From Candidatus Gottesmanbacteria bacterium RIFCSPHIGHO2_02_FULL_39_14 (GTDB lineage Bacteria > Patescibacteriota > Microgenomatia > 2-02-FULL-39-11), in assembly GCA_001779205.1 (NCBI GenBank), contig MFJM01000023.1, positions 1-38,824 on the forward strand: 38,824 nt of DNA, given 5' to 3'. The notes beneath the pieces were generated by a model, which saw only the letters and a program-made list of their open reading frames with translations, was not told where the DNA came from and searched no databases. Below are positions 8,284-16,282 of the stretch, piece after piece; position 1 is the first letter of the stretch; every line of letters begins with the position of its first letter. The position numbers and the translations under genes are program-made.

Positions 8284-9594
8284 CTAAGGAAGAAATGATT
8301 TTACCAAATCAACTACTTTTTTGACAACTCCTTGTACCGGAGTACTATCCACATATTTACTTAACTTACTGATGGAGAATTTTTCCTTGGAAACAACTCC
8401 TGTTTTAGCCCCATAAATAACCAATCCTGCGGCCGTTGCGTAAGAAGGATTAATTACCTCATCGATTAATCCGGTTAAATTTTGGGGTATTCCCAGACGA
8501 ACCTGCATGGCAAGATTCCGACGGGCAGCTTCAACAACACCGAGGGTTTCAGCACCCCCACCGCAAACCACTACTCCAGCAGGAGTTAATCCTCCAAATC
8601 CGCTTTTTTTTATTTCCAATCCAACCATGGTGAATATTTCATTTAAACGGGGCTTGATAATACCGTCAATTAAAGTTTTACGTGAGGCTTTAATTAATCC
8701 TTCGGGAAGATTTAAAGATGATAAATTTATATCCTCAGCGTCTTCCCCTTTATGTTTTTCTTTTTTGGTGGGAACAGCGGCTTCTTCCGATATGATCGGA
8801 GGAATATTTTTTTTATTTAAAAGAAGCTTGATATTTTCAGCACTTTCCAAGGATATTCTTAATCCTATGGCTAAATCGTTAGTAATATTTCTGGCACCAA
8901 TTGGCAAGACGGATGAATAGGAAAGTGCTCCGTCAATATAAATACAAATATCCATCGTTCCAGCTCCAAGATCAACCATAACCACTCCTAATTCTTTTTC
9001 AGTTTCTGTTAGTACAGAGGATGAGGACGCCAATCCATTAAAAACAAAGCCCATGACGTCAATACCCACCAATGAGGCACACTTTTCCATATTTTTTAAG
9101 GCAGTTGATCCGGCAGTTATCAAATGAGTATTAACTTCTAATCTGACACCGGTCATACCGACCGGATCTTTAATCCCCTCCTGACTATCAACAATAAATT
9201 CCCTGGGCAATACATGGAGAATTTCCCTGGTTGAAGGCATGGAGACAGCCCGGGCGGCATCGACAGCTCTTTTAACATCATCCGGAGTTATTTCCTTGTG
9301 CGGTTCGGCCACAGCAACCACTCCATGAGAATTCTGAGAGGCTATATGAGAGCCACCTATGGAAAAAAAGGCAGAAGAAATTGAATAGCCGGCCATACGT
9401 TCGGCGGCCTCCAAACTTTGAACAACGCTTTTGACGGCATCTTCAATATCGACGATTTGTCCTTTTTTTATGCCCCGGCTCATATTAGTAGAAACGCCAA
9501 TAATATTTAAATGGCCGGTTTCCGGAACAGAAGCAATAATAGTCGTTACCTTGGAACTGCCAATATCAATTCCGGCAATTATTCTCTTAGTCAT
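8284..9594 (-). CDS. ftsA: Cell division protein FtsA
   Basis: Actin-like ATPase that tethers FtsZ to the membrane and signals to the septal wall synthases. Visible are the phosphate-1 loop IAGIDIGSSKVT at the N-terminus, the SHS2/1C region with FSIGGSHI, phosphate-2 GVVMVDLGAGTMDICIY, and the adenosine motif VVVCGGGAETLG. The last ~14 residues (VKKVVDLVKSFLP) form an amphipathic helix typical of membrane anchoring. A TTG at 9603 would add three residues, but the ATG at 9594 gives the usual MTKRIIAGIDIG start and is preferred. Neither start has a good ribosome binding site. It lies between ftsQ and ftsZ in the standard dcw order. Confidence 0.95.
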   Translation of the reverse strand: MTKRIIAGIDIGSSKVTTIIASVPETGHLNIIGVSTNMSRGIKKGQIVDIEDAVKSVVQSLEAAERMAGYSISSAFFSIGGSHIASQNSHGVVAVAEPHKEITPDDVKRAVDAARAVSMPSTREILHVLPREFIVDSQEGIKDPVGMTGVRLEVNTHLITAGSTALKNMEKCASLVGIDVMGFVFNGLASSSSVLTETEKELGVVMVDLGAGTMDICIYIDGALSYSSVLPIGARNITNDLAIGLRISLESAENIKLLLNKKNIPPIISEEAAVPTKKEKHKGEDAEDINLSSLNLPEGLIKASRKTLIDGIIKPRLNEIFTMVGLEIKKSGFGGLTPAGVVVCGGGAETLGVVEAARRNLAMQVRLGIPQNLTGLIDEVINPSYATAAGLVIYGAKTGVVSKEKFSISKLSKYVDSTPVQGVVKKVVDLVKSFLP

Positions 9595-9629
9595 TGAAGG
9601 CAATATTTGTTAATAATTGATAATTTTTT

Positions 9630-10310
9630 TTATTCATTTTTCAGAATGACAAGCGGTTTTTCAAAGCGGAAATCTATTTTACTAATAAATTTCCCCTCTA
9701 TTCTAAACCTTGAGATAATTGTTTGTAAAGAGGCGCCGGTTGATAAAGGGTCAAAATTGTAAGGAAGCAAAACTTCGACAGAATCGTCAATCAAGACATT
9801 AATTTCCGAATTATTATCAACAAAATTTACCCGGCTGAGAAACAGATCTCCCTTATGCAATTCGTTAATTAAGGAGATAGCTTTTAACAGACGCCAATCA
9901 GGGGTTTTACCACTTAAAGTAACACTGGACAAGTATATCTGCGGGAAAGTGTCAACTGAGGTGTTATTTTCGGCAGGAAAACCTTCAGCGTCGATAAATA
10001 AAGGTTTATCGTAGGACATTAACCTGGCCACAGGTTGGCGCCAGGTTAATTCCAAAAATAAAACACCTGGAAATTTTTTAGTCAGCTTAACATTTTTTAA
10101 ATAGATATTTTTAGCCAAGATCAGATTAATGATTTTTTCTGAATTTAGAAATAGTAGATTAGTTCCATTAAAAACAGATAATCCGCTTACTTTGTTATTA
10201 CTGGAAATTAGATAAATTTTTTTGATTTTAAAACCTTCCCAAATAATATTTAAGCCGACCAATAATATTATTAATAGCAGAAAATAAAATTGACGGATTT
10301 TATTCCTCAA
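9630..10310 (-). CDS. ftsQ: Cell division protein FtsQ/DivIB
   Basis: Bitopic division protein that scaffolds FtsL and FtsI at the septum. It has a short cytoplasmic end, one membrane segment (about residues 5-25), then a POTRA-like domain (LISSNNKVSGLSVFNGTNLL... VKLTKKFPGVLFLEL) and a beta domain ending in a FRIEGKFISKIDFRF strand pair. A longer reading from TTG at 10325 is possible. However, GGAGG lies 8 bases before the TTG at 10310, inside the extra codons, so 10310 is chosen. This gives about 226 residues and an 11-base overlap with the murG end. Sequence conservation is low, as is normal for FtsQ; position between murG and ftsA supports the call. Confidence 0.85.
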   Translation of the reverse strand: MRNKIRQFYFLLLIILLVGLNIIWEGFKIKKIYLISSNNKVSGLSVFNGTNLLFLNSEKIINLILAKNIYLKNVKLTKKFPGVLFLELTWRQPVARLMSYDKPLFIDAEGFPAENNTSVDTFPQIYLSSVTLSGKTPDWRLLKAISLINELHKGDLFLSRVNFVDNNSEINVLIDDSVEVLLPYNFDPLSTGASLQTIISRFRIEGKFISKIDFRFEKPLVILKNE

Positions 10311-11424
10311 CTGAAAAACCTCCAATATTAGTTATGTTTGTCAGAATCAAATCAGTTATTTTTTTTACCCCGGTAAATTGCCAATCCTGAAATACATCTG
10401 TATTCACTGTTTTAATATCTTTTTCCAACATCTTTATGATGGTCAATAATAAAATTTTACTTTTTAATTGTTGCTGATTTAAAACTTCTGCCAAACCTGC
10501 CTTGATTAGTATCTGGGCATTATCCCATTGTTCATTATAAGCTGCCCAGGGAAGCGGTATCAGAACAGCCTTCTTCCGATGGATTAGAATTTCGGCAACA
10601 GTATTAATCCCGGAGCGCCCAATTACCAGTGCGGAATTTTTGATGACTTCACCAACCTGATCATAATCAAGGTAAGGTATAAGATAATAATTCGGGGACT
10701 TAAGTTTAGCTAAACGATGATAATCAGCTCCTTGAGCACTTTCACCGCAGACATGAAAAATACGATATTTTTTTAACAAATTTGGTATGATTTCAAATAG
10801 AAGACTATTGATTGATCGTGATCCAAGACTCCCTCCTGTAACGTAAATTAAGGGTAATCGGGTATTACCAAACAGAGTCAGACCAGTATCATGGGGATTA
10901 ATTATTGATTTTCTGACAGGTAATCCGGTCATTACTATCCGACTTTTTAAGGGTACTCTTCTGGTATTAGCGAATGATAAACAGGTAAATTTAGCAATTA
11001 AGGCGATAAAACGATTAGTCAAACCCATTATTCTAGTTTGTTCATGAGTGATTACGGGAATACCCAATACAAAAGCTGATAGACTGACAGGTAAAGCAAC
11101 ATAACCTCCGAAAGATAATACTAATACAGGTTTAAACCGCAAAAGATAAAATAAGCTCTGTATAAATCCTAATGGGATTTTTAACAGTGAATGTATCCAC
11201 TGCCAGGAAAAATGCCGTTGTAATCTGCCAGTAGTAAGGGCCAGGAAGGGAATTTTTAATTTGGAAAGCGAGTTAAATTCCAAGGAAAATGTTTTATCAC
11301 CCTCTAAAGCAAATTTCCGACCAATATAATAGATATTTAGATTCTTATGGCGGCGCAATTCTTCAATTACGGCCAAGGCAGGTGAAAAATGGCCGCCACA
11401 AATGAATAGAGAAATTTCACCCAT
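10300..11424 (-). CDS. murG: UDP-GlcNAc:lipid I transferase MurG
   Basis: Peripheral membrane GT28 enzyme that adds GlcNAc to lipid I to make lipid II. It has 374 residues, slightly above the usual ~360. Seen: the N-terminal loop ICGGHFSPALAVIEEL (the usual GGTGGH is shortened), FGGYVALPVSLSA, the second loop HEQTRIMGLTNR, YVTGGSLGSRSIN in the C-terminal domain, and RSGINTVAEILIHRKKAVLIPLPWAAYNEQWDNA, which corresponds to the UDP-GlcNAc-binding region. The shortened first glycine loop is notable but the rest of the signature is complete. It lies 2 bases after ftsW and overlaps ftsQ, in the normal dcw order. Confidence 0.93.
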   Translation of the reverse strand: MGEISLFICGGHFSPALAVIEELRRHKNLNIYYIGRKFALEGDKTFSLEFNSLSKLKIPFLALTTGRLQRHFSWQWIHSLLKIPLGFIQSLFYLLRFKPVLVLSFGGYVALPVSLSAFVLGIPVITHEQTRIMGLTNRFIALIAKFTCLSFANTRRVPLKSRIVMTGLPVRKSIINPHDTGLTLFGNTRLPLIYVTGGSLGSRSINSLLFEIIPNLLKKYRIFHVCGESAQGADYHRLAKLKSPNYYLIPYLDYDQVGEVIKNSALVIGRSGINTVAEILIHRKKAVLIPLPWAAYNEQWDNAQILIKAGLAEVLNQQQLKSKILLLTIIKMLEKDIKTVNTDVFQDWQFTGVKKITDLILTNITNIGGFSVEE

Positions 11425-11426
11425 GA

Positions 11427-12539
11427 TTATTTTTTTCGGACCGTAAATTTACTAATATTGATAAGAATACCAATAGACATTAACGAAATGATAAGATTTG
11501 ATCCGCCGTAAGAGATAAAAGGAAGAGGTATACCGGTTAAGGGAAAAATAGCCACCATGGCGCCAAGATTGATTAATATTTGAAATCCGAAAAGGGATAA
11601 TATTCCGGCAGATAATAAAAGAGAAAATTTATCCGGGGAATTTTTAGCCAAAAGATAAATACGATAAAGAAAATAAATATAAAAAACCAGTAAAAAACAG
11701 GTTCCTAAAAATCCAATTTCTTCCCCAATGATGGCAAAAATGGAATCGGTGGTGGCTTCCGGCAAGAACTGATATTTTTGACGAGAGGCACCTAAACCTA
11801 AACCAAAAAAACCACCCGAACCTAAAGAAATTAAAATTTGTCTTATATGATACGAAGAACCTAATGGATCACTATTTGGATCAAAATACGTCATTAATCT
11901 TTGATAACGATATGGGGAAATAATAGACAAAAATATTATCGCTAAAACTACCCCTGGAATGAGTATCATAAAATGAGAGAGGGGAGATGAAGATATAAAG
12001 TAAACCACTAAAAATATCGTTGTTAAAATCACCCCCGTACCCAAATCCGGTTGAATAATTACTAAACCAACAACAAATCCCAATAGCAAGACGAAGGAGA
12101 ATAATCTTCCTTTCTCTTTATTTGATAACCAGGCTGATAAATACAATATAAGACTAATTTTGGCAAGTTCTGATGGTTGAAATGTAAATTGGCCGATACC
12201 GATCCAGCGTCTGGCTCCCTGGAATTTAAGACCAATCCCCGGGGCAAGGACAGCGATCAGTGAAATAATGGTAATAAGCAATACAGGTACGGAGAGAAAG
12301 TAATATTTCTGATAATGGATACGAGAGAGTATACCCAAGAGGATAAAACCTACTACTGCCCAAATAATTTGATCTTTGACGAAATGGTATTTATCTGAAA
12401 AAGCTTGAAAGGCAGCTACGTTGGACGCTTCATAAATCATCACGATGCCAAAAACCGCTAATAATAAGGGCATCAGAACAAGTAAATAATCAACTTTTTT
12501 TTCTTGAGGCAAAAACTTTAGATACTCTCTTTTTCTCAT
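11427..12539 (-). CDS. ftsW: FtsW-type SEDS septal peptidoglycan polymerase
   Basis: SEDS glycosyltransferase acting with FtsI at the septum. It has about ten membrane segments and the family marks GARRWIGIGQFTFQPSELAK, IIQPDLGTG, SSYHIRQILISLGSGG, FLPEATTDSIFAIIGEE (conserved Asp) and PFISYGGSNLI. An earlier ATG at 12560 would add seven residues. The ATG at 12539 forms a TAATG stop-start overlap with mraY and is chosen; no ribosome binding site distinguishes them. The gene sits between mraY and murG. In many bacteria murD separates mraY and ftsW; here it is missing. Confidence 0.93.
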   Translation of the reverse strand: MRKREYLKFLPQEKKVDYLLVLMPLLLAVFGIVMIYEASNVAAFQAFSDKYHFVKDQIIWAVVGFILLGILSRIHYQKYYFLSVPVLLITIISLIAVLAPGIGLKFQGARRWIGIGQFTFQPSELAKISLILYLSAWLSNKEKGRLFSFVLLLGFVVGLVIIQPDLGTGVILTTIFLVVYFISSSPLSHFMILIPGVVLAIIFLSIISPYRYQRLMTYFDPNSDPLGSSYHIRQILISLGSGGFFGLGLGASRQKYQFLPEATTDSIFAIIGEEIGFLGTCFLLVFYIYFLYRIYLLAKNSPDKFSLLLSAGILSLFGFQILINLGAMVAIFPLTGIPLPFISYGGSNLIISLMSIGILINISKFTVRKK

Positions 12540-13576
12540 TAACTTATAAAAGCCAGCCATAAACCGATCATGGCTAAAACTAAAGTGGCCAGCCAGGCTC
12601 GGAAGACGATAGTTGATTCATGCCATCCTTTTTCCTGAAGCCAGAGATGCAATGGAGCTACCCGCATAATTTTTTTCCCGGTATATTTTTTACTTAACAA
12701 TTGAATAAGCGAGGTTAATATTTCCAATACAAAAATACCACCAATAATTATTAGAGAAAAAGATTTCCCCAATAAGAGACCGATAACGCTTAATGTTGCT
12801 CCGAAAGACAAAGCCCCAACATCCCCTAAAAAAATTCTGGCCGGATAGATATTGAAATAGAGAAAAGCGATTAATCCTCCGAGCCAAATAGCAATGAATA
12901 ACGTTAATGGAGTATCTAAAATGGAATTGGAAATTACCCAAAAAGCAATCAGACAGATCAGCAAAACTCCCGTAGCCAGACCATCCAGACCGTCAGTTAT
13001 ATTAAAGGCATTGGCGAAGGAAATTATGACGAAAGTTGAAAAAATTACATAAAACACGCCTACCTGCCAAACTCCAAAAAAAGGGATGTTAATGATCGAT
13101 ATCTTGAGTTCATTAAAAAGCCAAAAAGAAATGAGGAGTGAAATGATGATCTCCAAAATTAGTTTATGCCTTAATTTCAGACCGAAAAAATGTTCTTTTT
13201 TGCCAAAAAATATCTTTTTTATATCATCATAAAGTCCAATTAATCCGAAAGATATAAAAGTAAAAAGCAGAATTTTGATTTCAACGATAATATTGGCATA
13301 TATTGAAGTTATTGGTATCCAAAAGAAATATAAAACAGGAAAAGTCAGAAGGAAGAGTAACGTAGTAGTCAGAATCAGCAAAAATCCTCCACCGATGGGA
13401 ATTCCGGCTTTTTGGCTATGATAGGCATCAAAAATAGGTGTCGGACGGTTTAAAGCATCGATGGTAACCTGAGGCTGCCTTTTAAATTTGAGTTTATAAA
13501 GAAGGTTAATAAAGGGTATGATTGTTGACGAATTCACCAAAAAAGAAATAATTAAAACCGCTAAAACAAATCCCAT
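12539..13576 (-). CDS. mraY: Phospho-MurNAc-pentapeptide transferase MraY
   Basis: Integral membrane enzyme that transfers phospho-MurNAc-peptide from UDP to undecaprenyl phosphate, making lipid I. It has 345 residues and about ten membrane helices. Key motifs are GGGFLLIL near the N-terminus, GLYDDIKK with the paired aspartates, NAFNITDGLDGLATG, IFLGDVGALSFG, and the C-terminal histidine loop MRVAPLHLWLQEKGWHES. The histidine motif (usually APxHHHxE) is degenerate, with LHLWLQ in place of the triple histidine, which is worth noting. A TATAAT touches the ATG directly and cannot act as its promoter. It starts 1 base after dgkA. Confidence 0.94.
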   Translation of the reverse strand: MGFVLAVLIISFLVNSSTIIPFINLLYKLKFKRQPQVTIDALNRPTPIFDAYHSQKAGIPIGGGFLLILTTTLLFLLTFPVLYFFWIPITSIYANIIVEIKILLFTFISFGLIGLYDDIKKIFFGKKEHFFGLKLRHKLILEIIISLLISFWLFNELKISIINIPFFGVWQVGVFYVIFSTFVIISFANAFNITDGLDGLATGVLLICLIAFWVISNSILDTPLTLFIAIWLGGLIAFLYFNIYPARIFLGDVGALSFGATLSVIGLLLGKSFSLIIIGGIFVLEILTSLIQLLSKKYTGKKIMRVAPLHLWLQEKGWHESTIVFRAWLATLVLAMIGLWLAFIS

Positions 13577-13577
13577 A

Positions 13578-13979
13578 TTATAGAATATTAAAATAGAGAG
13601 TGATTAACTTAGGCAAAAAGATAGATAAGCCAATGATTACGGTTCCGATGGCCATAACCAAAACCATACCGGCTGATATATCTTTGGCAATTTTGGCCTC
13701 TTTTTTCCATTCATTGGTAATTAAATCAGTCATAGCTTCAACAGCAGTATTGATCATTTCGGCTCCCAAACCAAAAACTATACAAATAATCAGAAGTAAC
13801 ATTTCCAAGCGGGAAATCTCCAAAAGAAAGGCGAACAGAAGGACTAAGGCAGATATCGAGAGATGTATTTTGAAATTCTGTTGCGTAGAAAGAGCCCAAT
13901 TGATGCCCCGAAGGGCATTTTTAAATGACAGGTGGTAATGTTTTAATCTGGTAAGAAAATATTGATGAGTTGTTGGCAT
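13578..13979 (-). CDS. dgkA: Diacylglycerol/undecaprenol kinase DgkA
   Basis: Small membrane kinase. In Gram-positive-type bacteria this family phosphorylates undecaprenol, supplying the carrier lipid used by MraY. The 133-residue protein has three to four membrane helices and the family signature in EMINTAVEAMTDLI (catalytic Glu and Asn region), then KIAKDISAGMVL. The N-terminal cytoplasmic part with SFKNALRGINWAL is also typical. Undecaprenol is inferred as substrate from the position directly before mraY. A TATAAT at 13990-13995 lies 10 bases before the ATG, but no convincing -35 was found. Confidence 0.92.
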   Translation of the reverse strand: MPTTHQYFLTRLKHYHLSFKNALRGINWALSTQQNFKIHLSISALVLLFAFLLEISRLEMLLLIICIVFGLGAEMINTAVEAMTDLITNEWKKEAKIAKDISAGMVLVMAIGTVIIGLSIFLPKLITLYFNIL

Positions 13980-13989
13980 TATATTAATT

Positions 13990-13995
13990 ATTATA
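13990..13995 (-). promoter_or_regulatory. Possible -10 element before dgkA
   Basis: A perfect TATAAT on the minus strand lies in the 49-base spacer between the FemAB-like gene and dgkA. No good -35 was found 16-19 bases upstream. In DNA this AT-rich such hexamers arise by chance, so this is only a candidate internal promoter. Confidence 0.25.
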
Positions 13996-14028
13996 GAACA
14001 ACTAATAAAAAAGATGGTAAATCAGATT

Positions 14029-15051
14029 TCAATAACCTTTCATTATTTTTCTGAGATATTCTACAGTATAAGTCTTAAGGTAGGATAGTTTATTAACAGG
14101 CAAATCCCGGCAATGATAATATTCAATAATTCTACCACCAAACCCTTTCTTAAAAAGAGTTAAATTATTCCAGGGATGTCTATTTCTGAAAGGAGGGGCA
14201 ATTCCCCAAAAATTATACATTTTCATCTGTCTTTTTTTAGCTTGCCGAATTGCCTGCCATTGAAGAAGATAATTAACTGGAATTTTCTGCTGACGGGAGG
14301 CGCTATGATGATATATAGCCTGATTCTGATAAAAAATTATAATAGCCGCCGACAGAAGTTTTTTCTGATAATAACCTTTAAAGATAAGCGCTTGATGTTG
14401 GCTTCCGAAAATTTCAAATTCCTCCTTGATTCCCTGATGTTTAGCGAAATGTTGACGCTTGGCGGTCAAATGATAAAGATCCAGAAATTCGTCTAGATCT
14501 TTCCGATCAGCACTGGTATTTATAACAATATTATTTTTTAATGCCCAACGAATCAAATAACGGGTTGTTTTTCTCATGCTTTTTAGCAGGTCATCTTCAC
14601 TTTTATCAAGATCAAGCACCCAACAATACTCCCCATCTAAACTGGCTATAGGAGAATTGACAAATCCCATCTTATTAAACAGCCGATCCAGATTATTTTG
14701 CGGCAGGACTAACGGGCTAAGACGGACAAAAGAAGCTTTTTCAATCTTGGAAAGTTGAATTAAATAATTCTTTAGAAAGTATAAGACAGGCTTATCCCAT
14801 TGAGATAAAATTGGACCGTGTCTTATATGTAAAAATATTCCACGGCGGGCATTAACTTTAACAAGCTGAAATATGCCTATTAAAACATTATTGTCATTAA
14901 AAAGACCGTAACGGTTGAGAAAAAGAACTTTTTTATCCCTTGTCCGGTTGATTGTTTCACCCCAATTCCATGACTGAAAGAAACTCTGCGGTGAATGAGA
15001 GGTGATAAATTTTTCCCATTGATTTTTATCGTCTATTATTTTTATCCGCAT
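14029..15051 (-). CDS. FemAB/FemX-like aminoacyl-tRNA-dependent peptidyltransferase
   Basis: Fem-family enzymes use aminoacyl-tRNA to add amino acids to the stem peptide of lipid II (or UDP-MurNAc-peptide), building interpeptide bridges. The 340-residue protein has the double GNAT-like fold. Seen are FFQSWNWGE near the N-terminus, FVRLSPLVLP, LDLDKSEDDLLKSMRKTTRYLIRWALK (typical of the Fem core), a helical connection, and YNFWGIAPPFRNRHPWNNLTLFKKGFGG near the C-terminus. The coiled-coil arm of true FemA/B is not obvious, which is more like FemX. The gene overlaps the DegT gene by 26 bases and lies inside the dcw cluster, so a role in wall precursor modification is likely. The amino acid added cannot be told from the sequence. 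Confidence 0.85.
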   Translation of the reverse strand: MRIKIIDDKNQWEKFITSHSPQSFFQSWNWGETINRTRDKKVLFLNRYGLFNDNNVLIGIFQLVKVNARRGIFLHIRHGPILSQWDKPVLYFLKNYLIQLSKIEKASFVRLSPLVLPQNNLDRLFNKMGFVNSPIASLDGEYCWVLDLDKSEDDLLKSMRKTTRYLIRWALKNNIVINTSADRKDLDEFLDLYHLTAKRQHFAKHQGIKEEFEIFGSQHQALIFKGYYQKKLLSAAIIIFYQNQAIYHHSASRQQKIPVNYLLQWQAIRQAKKRQMKMYNFWGIAPPFRNRHPWNNLTLFKKGFGGRIIEYYHCRDLPVNKLSYLKTYTVEYLRKIMKGY

Positions 15052-16282
15052 ATTTTCTAATTAATTCGACGATATACCCCGAGTCTTTATCAGTCAAAGA
15101 GGGATAAGTAGGTAAATTGAGAGAAAGACTGGCCATTTTTTCTGCATATTCACTCGACCCTTTAGTATAAGCTATTTTATCGAATTCTACACCGGCAGGA
15201 TCGATTACATTGGCATACCATAATCCAAGAAGGATATGATATTGACGAAAAAATCGATATAGTTTATCCCGGTTTTTGACTAGAATATTGAATCTGAGAT
15301 AAATAGCCTCTTTATTGTCCGGAGGCAGGAAAATATTATTGATATCTTTTAACTGTCTAAAATAGAAACGGGCAATTGCCTGACGACGGACATTAAATAA
15401 AGAAAGTTTCTTAAGTTGATGATAAGCCAAACGGGCTAATGCATTGGGTAATTTGTAAGGTATGAAGGATGGTAAACCTCCTGTTAACTCTATAGGTTCA
15501 ATTGGCTTGGAAAGGAGGGTAATTTTTTGAAAGCAATAAAGTATAAATTTCCCCAGATAATAATTGTATAAAGGCAGAATGAAAAAAAAAGCCAAAGGGT
15601 GAATAACTTGCTTTACTATCCATTTATAATCAGGATAAGATAGACTAGAATAAATGTTTGATAGATTCTTTAAATTCTCAGATTTATTTCTGATAAAAGC
15701 AGCACCACCAAAAACGGAGGAAATGACCTTATCCCGCCCGAAACTGAAAAAAGCAGCATCGCCGAAACTACCTATCCTTTTACCCTGATGAGTAGCTCCT
15801 AAAGAATGTGCACAGTCTTCTATTAGTATGAGATTATATTTTTGAGTAATTTTTTTTATCATGTGAATTTGGGCAGGTATACCGAAAGTATGTTGAACAA
15901 TAATTGCCTTCGTTTTATCAGTAATATATTGTGTTAATTGAGCAGGATCAATATTAAGACTGTTGTCAATATCGGAATAGACCGGTTTAGCACCAACCCA
16001 AATAATAGGATCGGGTACAGCTACACAGGTAAATGACTGGATAATTACTTCCATTCCCGGTCCGATATTAAAGCTTTTAAGAAGACAATATAGAGCCGAA
16101 CGGCCGCTATTAAACAAATATACCTGGTTCACCTGAAAATATTTCTTAAACCAGGAGATGACTTTTTTTTCCCAGCTACCCTTTTGCCAATTATAAATGT
16201 TTAAAAGGCTAGAAGCGGCTTGTCGAACATCATCAGGCTTAGTATTGGGAGATAAAGATATGGCTATTGGTCTATCGAACAT
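15026..16282 (-). CDS. DegT/DnrJ/EryC1/StrS family PLP aminotransferase
   Basis: Fold-type I PLP enzyme of the sugar aminotransferase family, which usually converts nucleotide-linked keto-sugars to amino-sugars. The 418-residue protein shows the early FNSGRSALYCLLKSF, GMEVIIQSFTCVAVPDPI, the PLP-contacting Asp156 in LIEDCAHSLGA, FGDAAFFSFGRDKVISS with the presumed Schiff-base Lys185, and a C-terminal small domain. A stretch near residues 225-260 is strongly hydrophobic (FFILPLYNYYLGKFILYCF) and may touch the membrane, which is unusual for this family. It forms TAATG with the murF stop and overlaps the FemAB-like gene. A role in modifying wall or surface sugars is inferred; the substrate is unknown. 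Confidence 0.85.
   Translation of the reverse strand: MFDRPIAISLSPNTKPDDVRQAASSLLNIYNWQKGSWEKKVISWFKKYFQVNQVYLFNSGRSALYCLLKSFNIGPGMEVIIQSFTCVAVPDPIIWVGAKPVYSDIDNSLNIDPAQLTQYITDKTKAIIVQHTFGIPAQIHMIKKITQKYNLILIEDCAHSLGATHQGKRIGSFGDAAFFSFGRDKVISSVFGGAAFIRNKSENLKNLSNIYSSLSYPDYKWIVKQVIHPLAFFFILPLYNYYLGKFILYCFQKITLLSKPIEPIELTGGLPSFIPYKLPNALARLAYHQLKKLSLFNVRRQAIARFYFRQLKDINNIFLPPDNKEAIYLRFNILVKNRDKLYRFFRQYHILLGLWYANVIDPAGVEFDKIAYTKGSSEYAEKMASLSLNLPTYPSLTDKDSGYIVELIRKYADKNNRR

Noticed and set aside
7404-8920. Plus-strand open frames opposite ftsZ and ftsA
   Set aside because: They are antisense shadows of strongly conserved genes, with repetitive Pro/Ile/Ser content and no motif.
9595-9603. TTG start of ftsA at 9603
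   Set aside because: The ATG at 9594 gives the normal FtsA start, and no ribosome binding site supports the TTG.
12690-12941. Second-frame open reading inside mraY
   Set aside because: It is wholly inside mraY on the same strand, with no start signal or family match.
13577-13582. TATAAT directly before the mraY ATG as a promoter
   Set aside because: It touches the start codon, so transcription would begin inside the gene, and it overlaps the dgkA stop codon. Probably chance in AT-rich DNA.
14950-14965. TGTTTCAC, possible half of a parS site
   Set aside because: The second half (GTGAAACA) does not follow, so it is not a parS palindrome. It lies inside a coding region.
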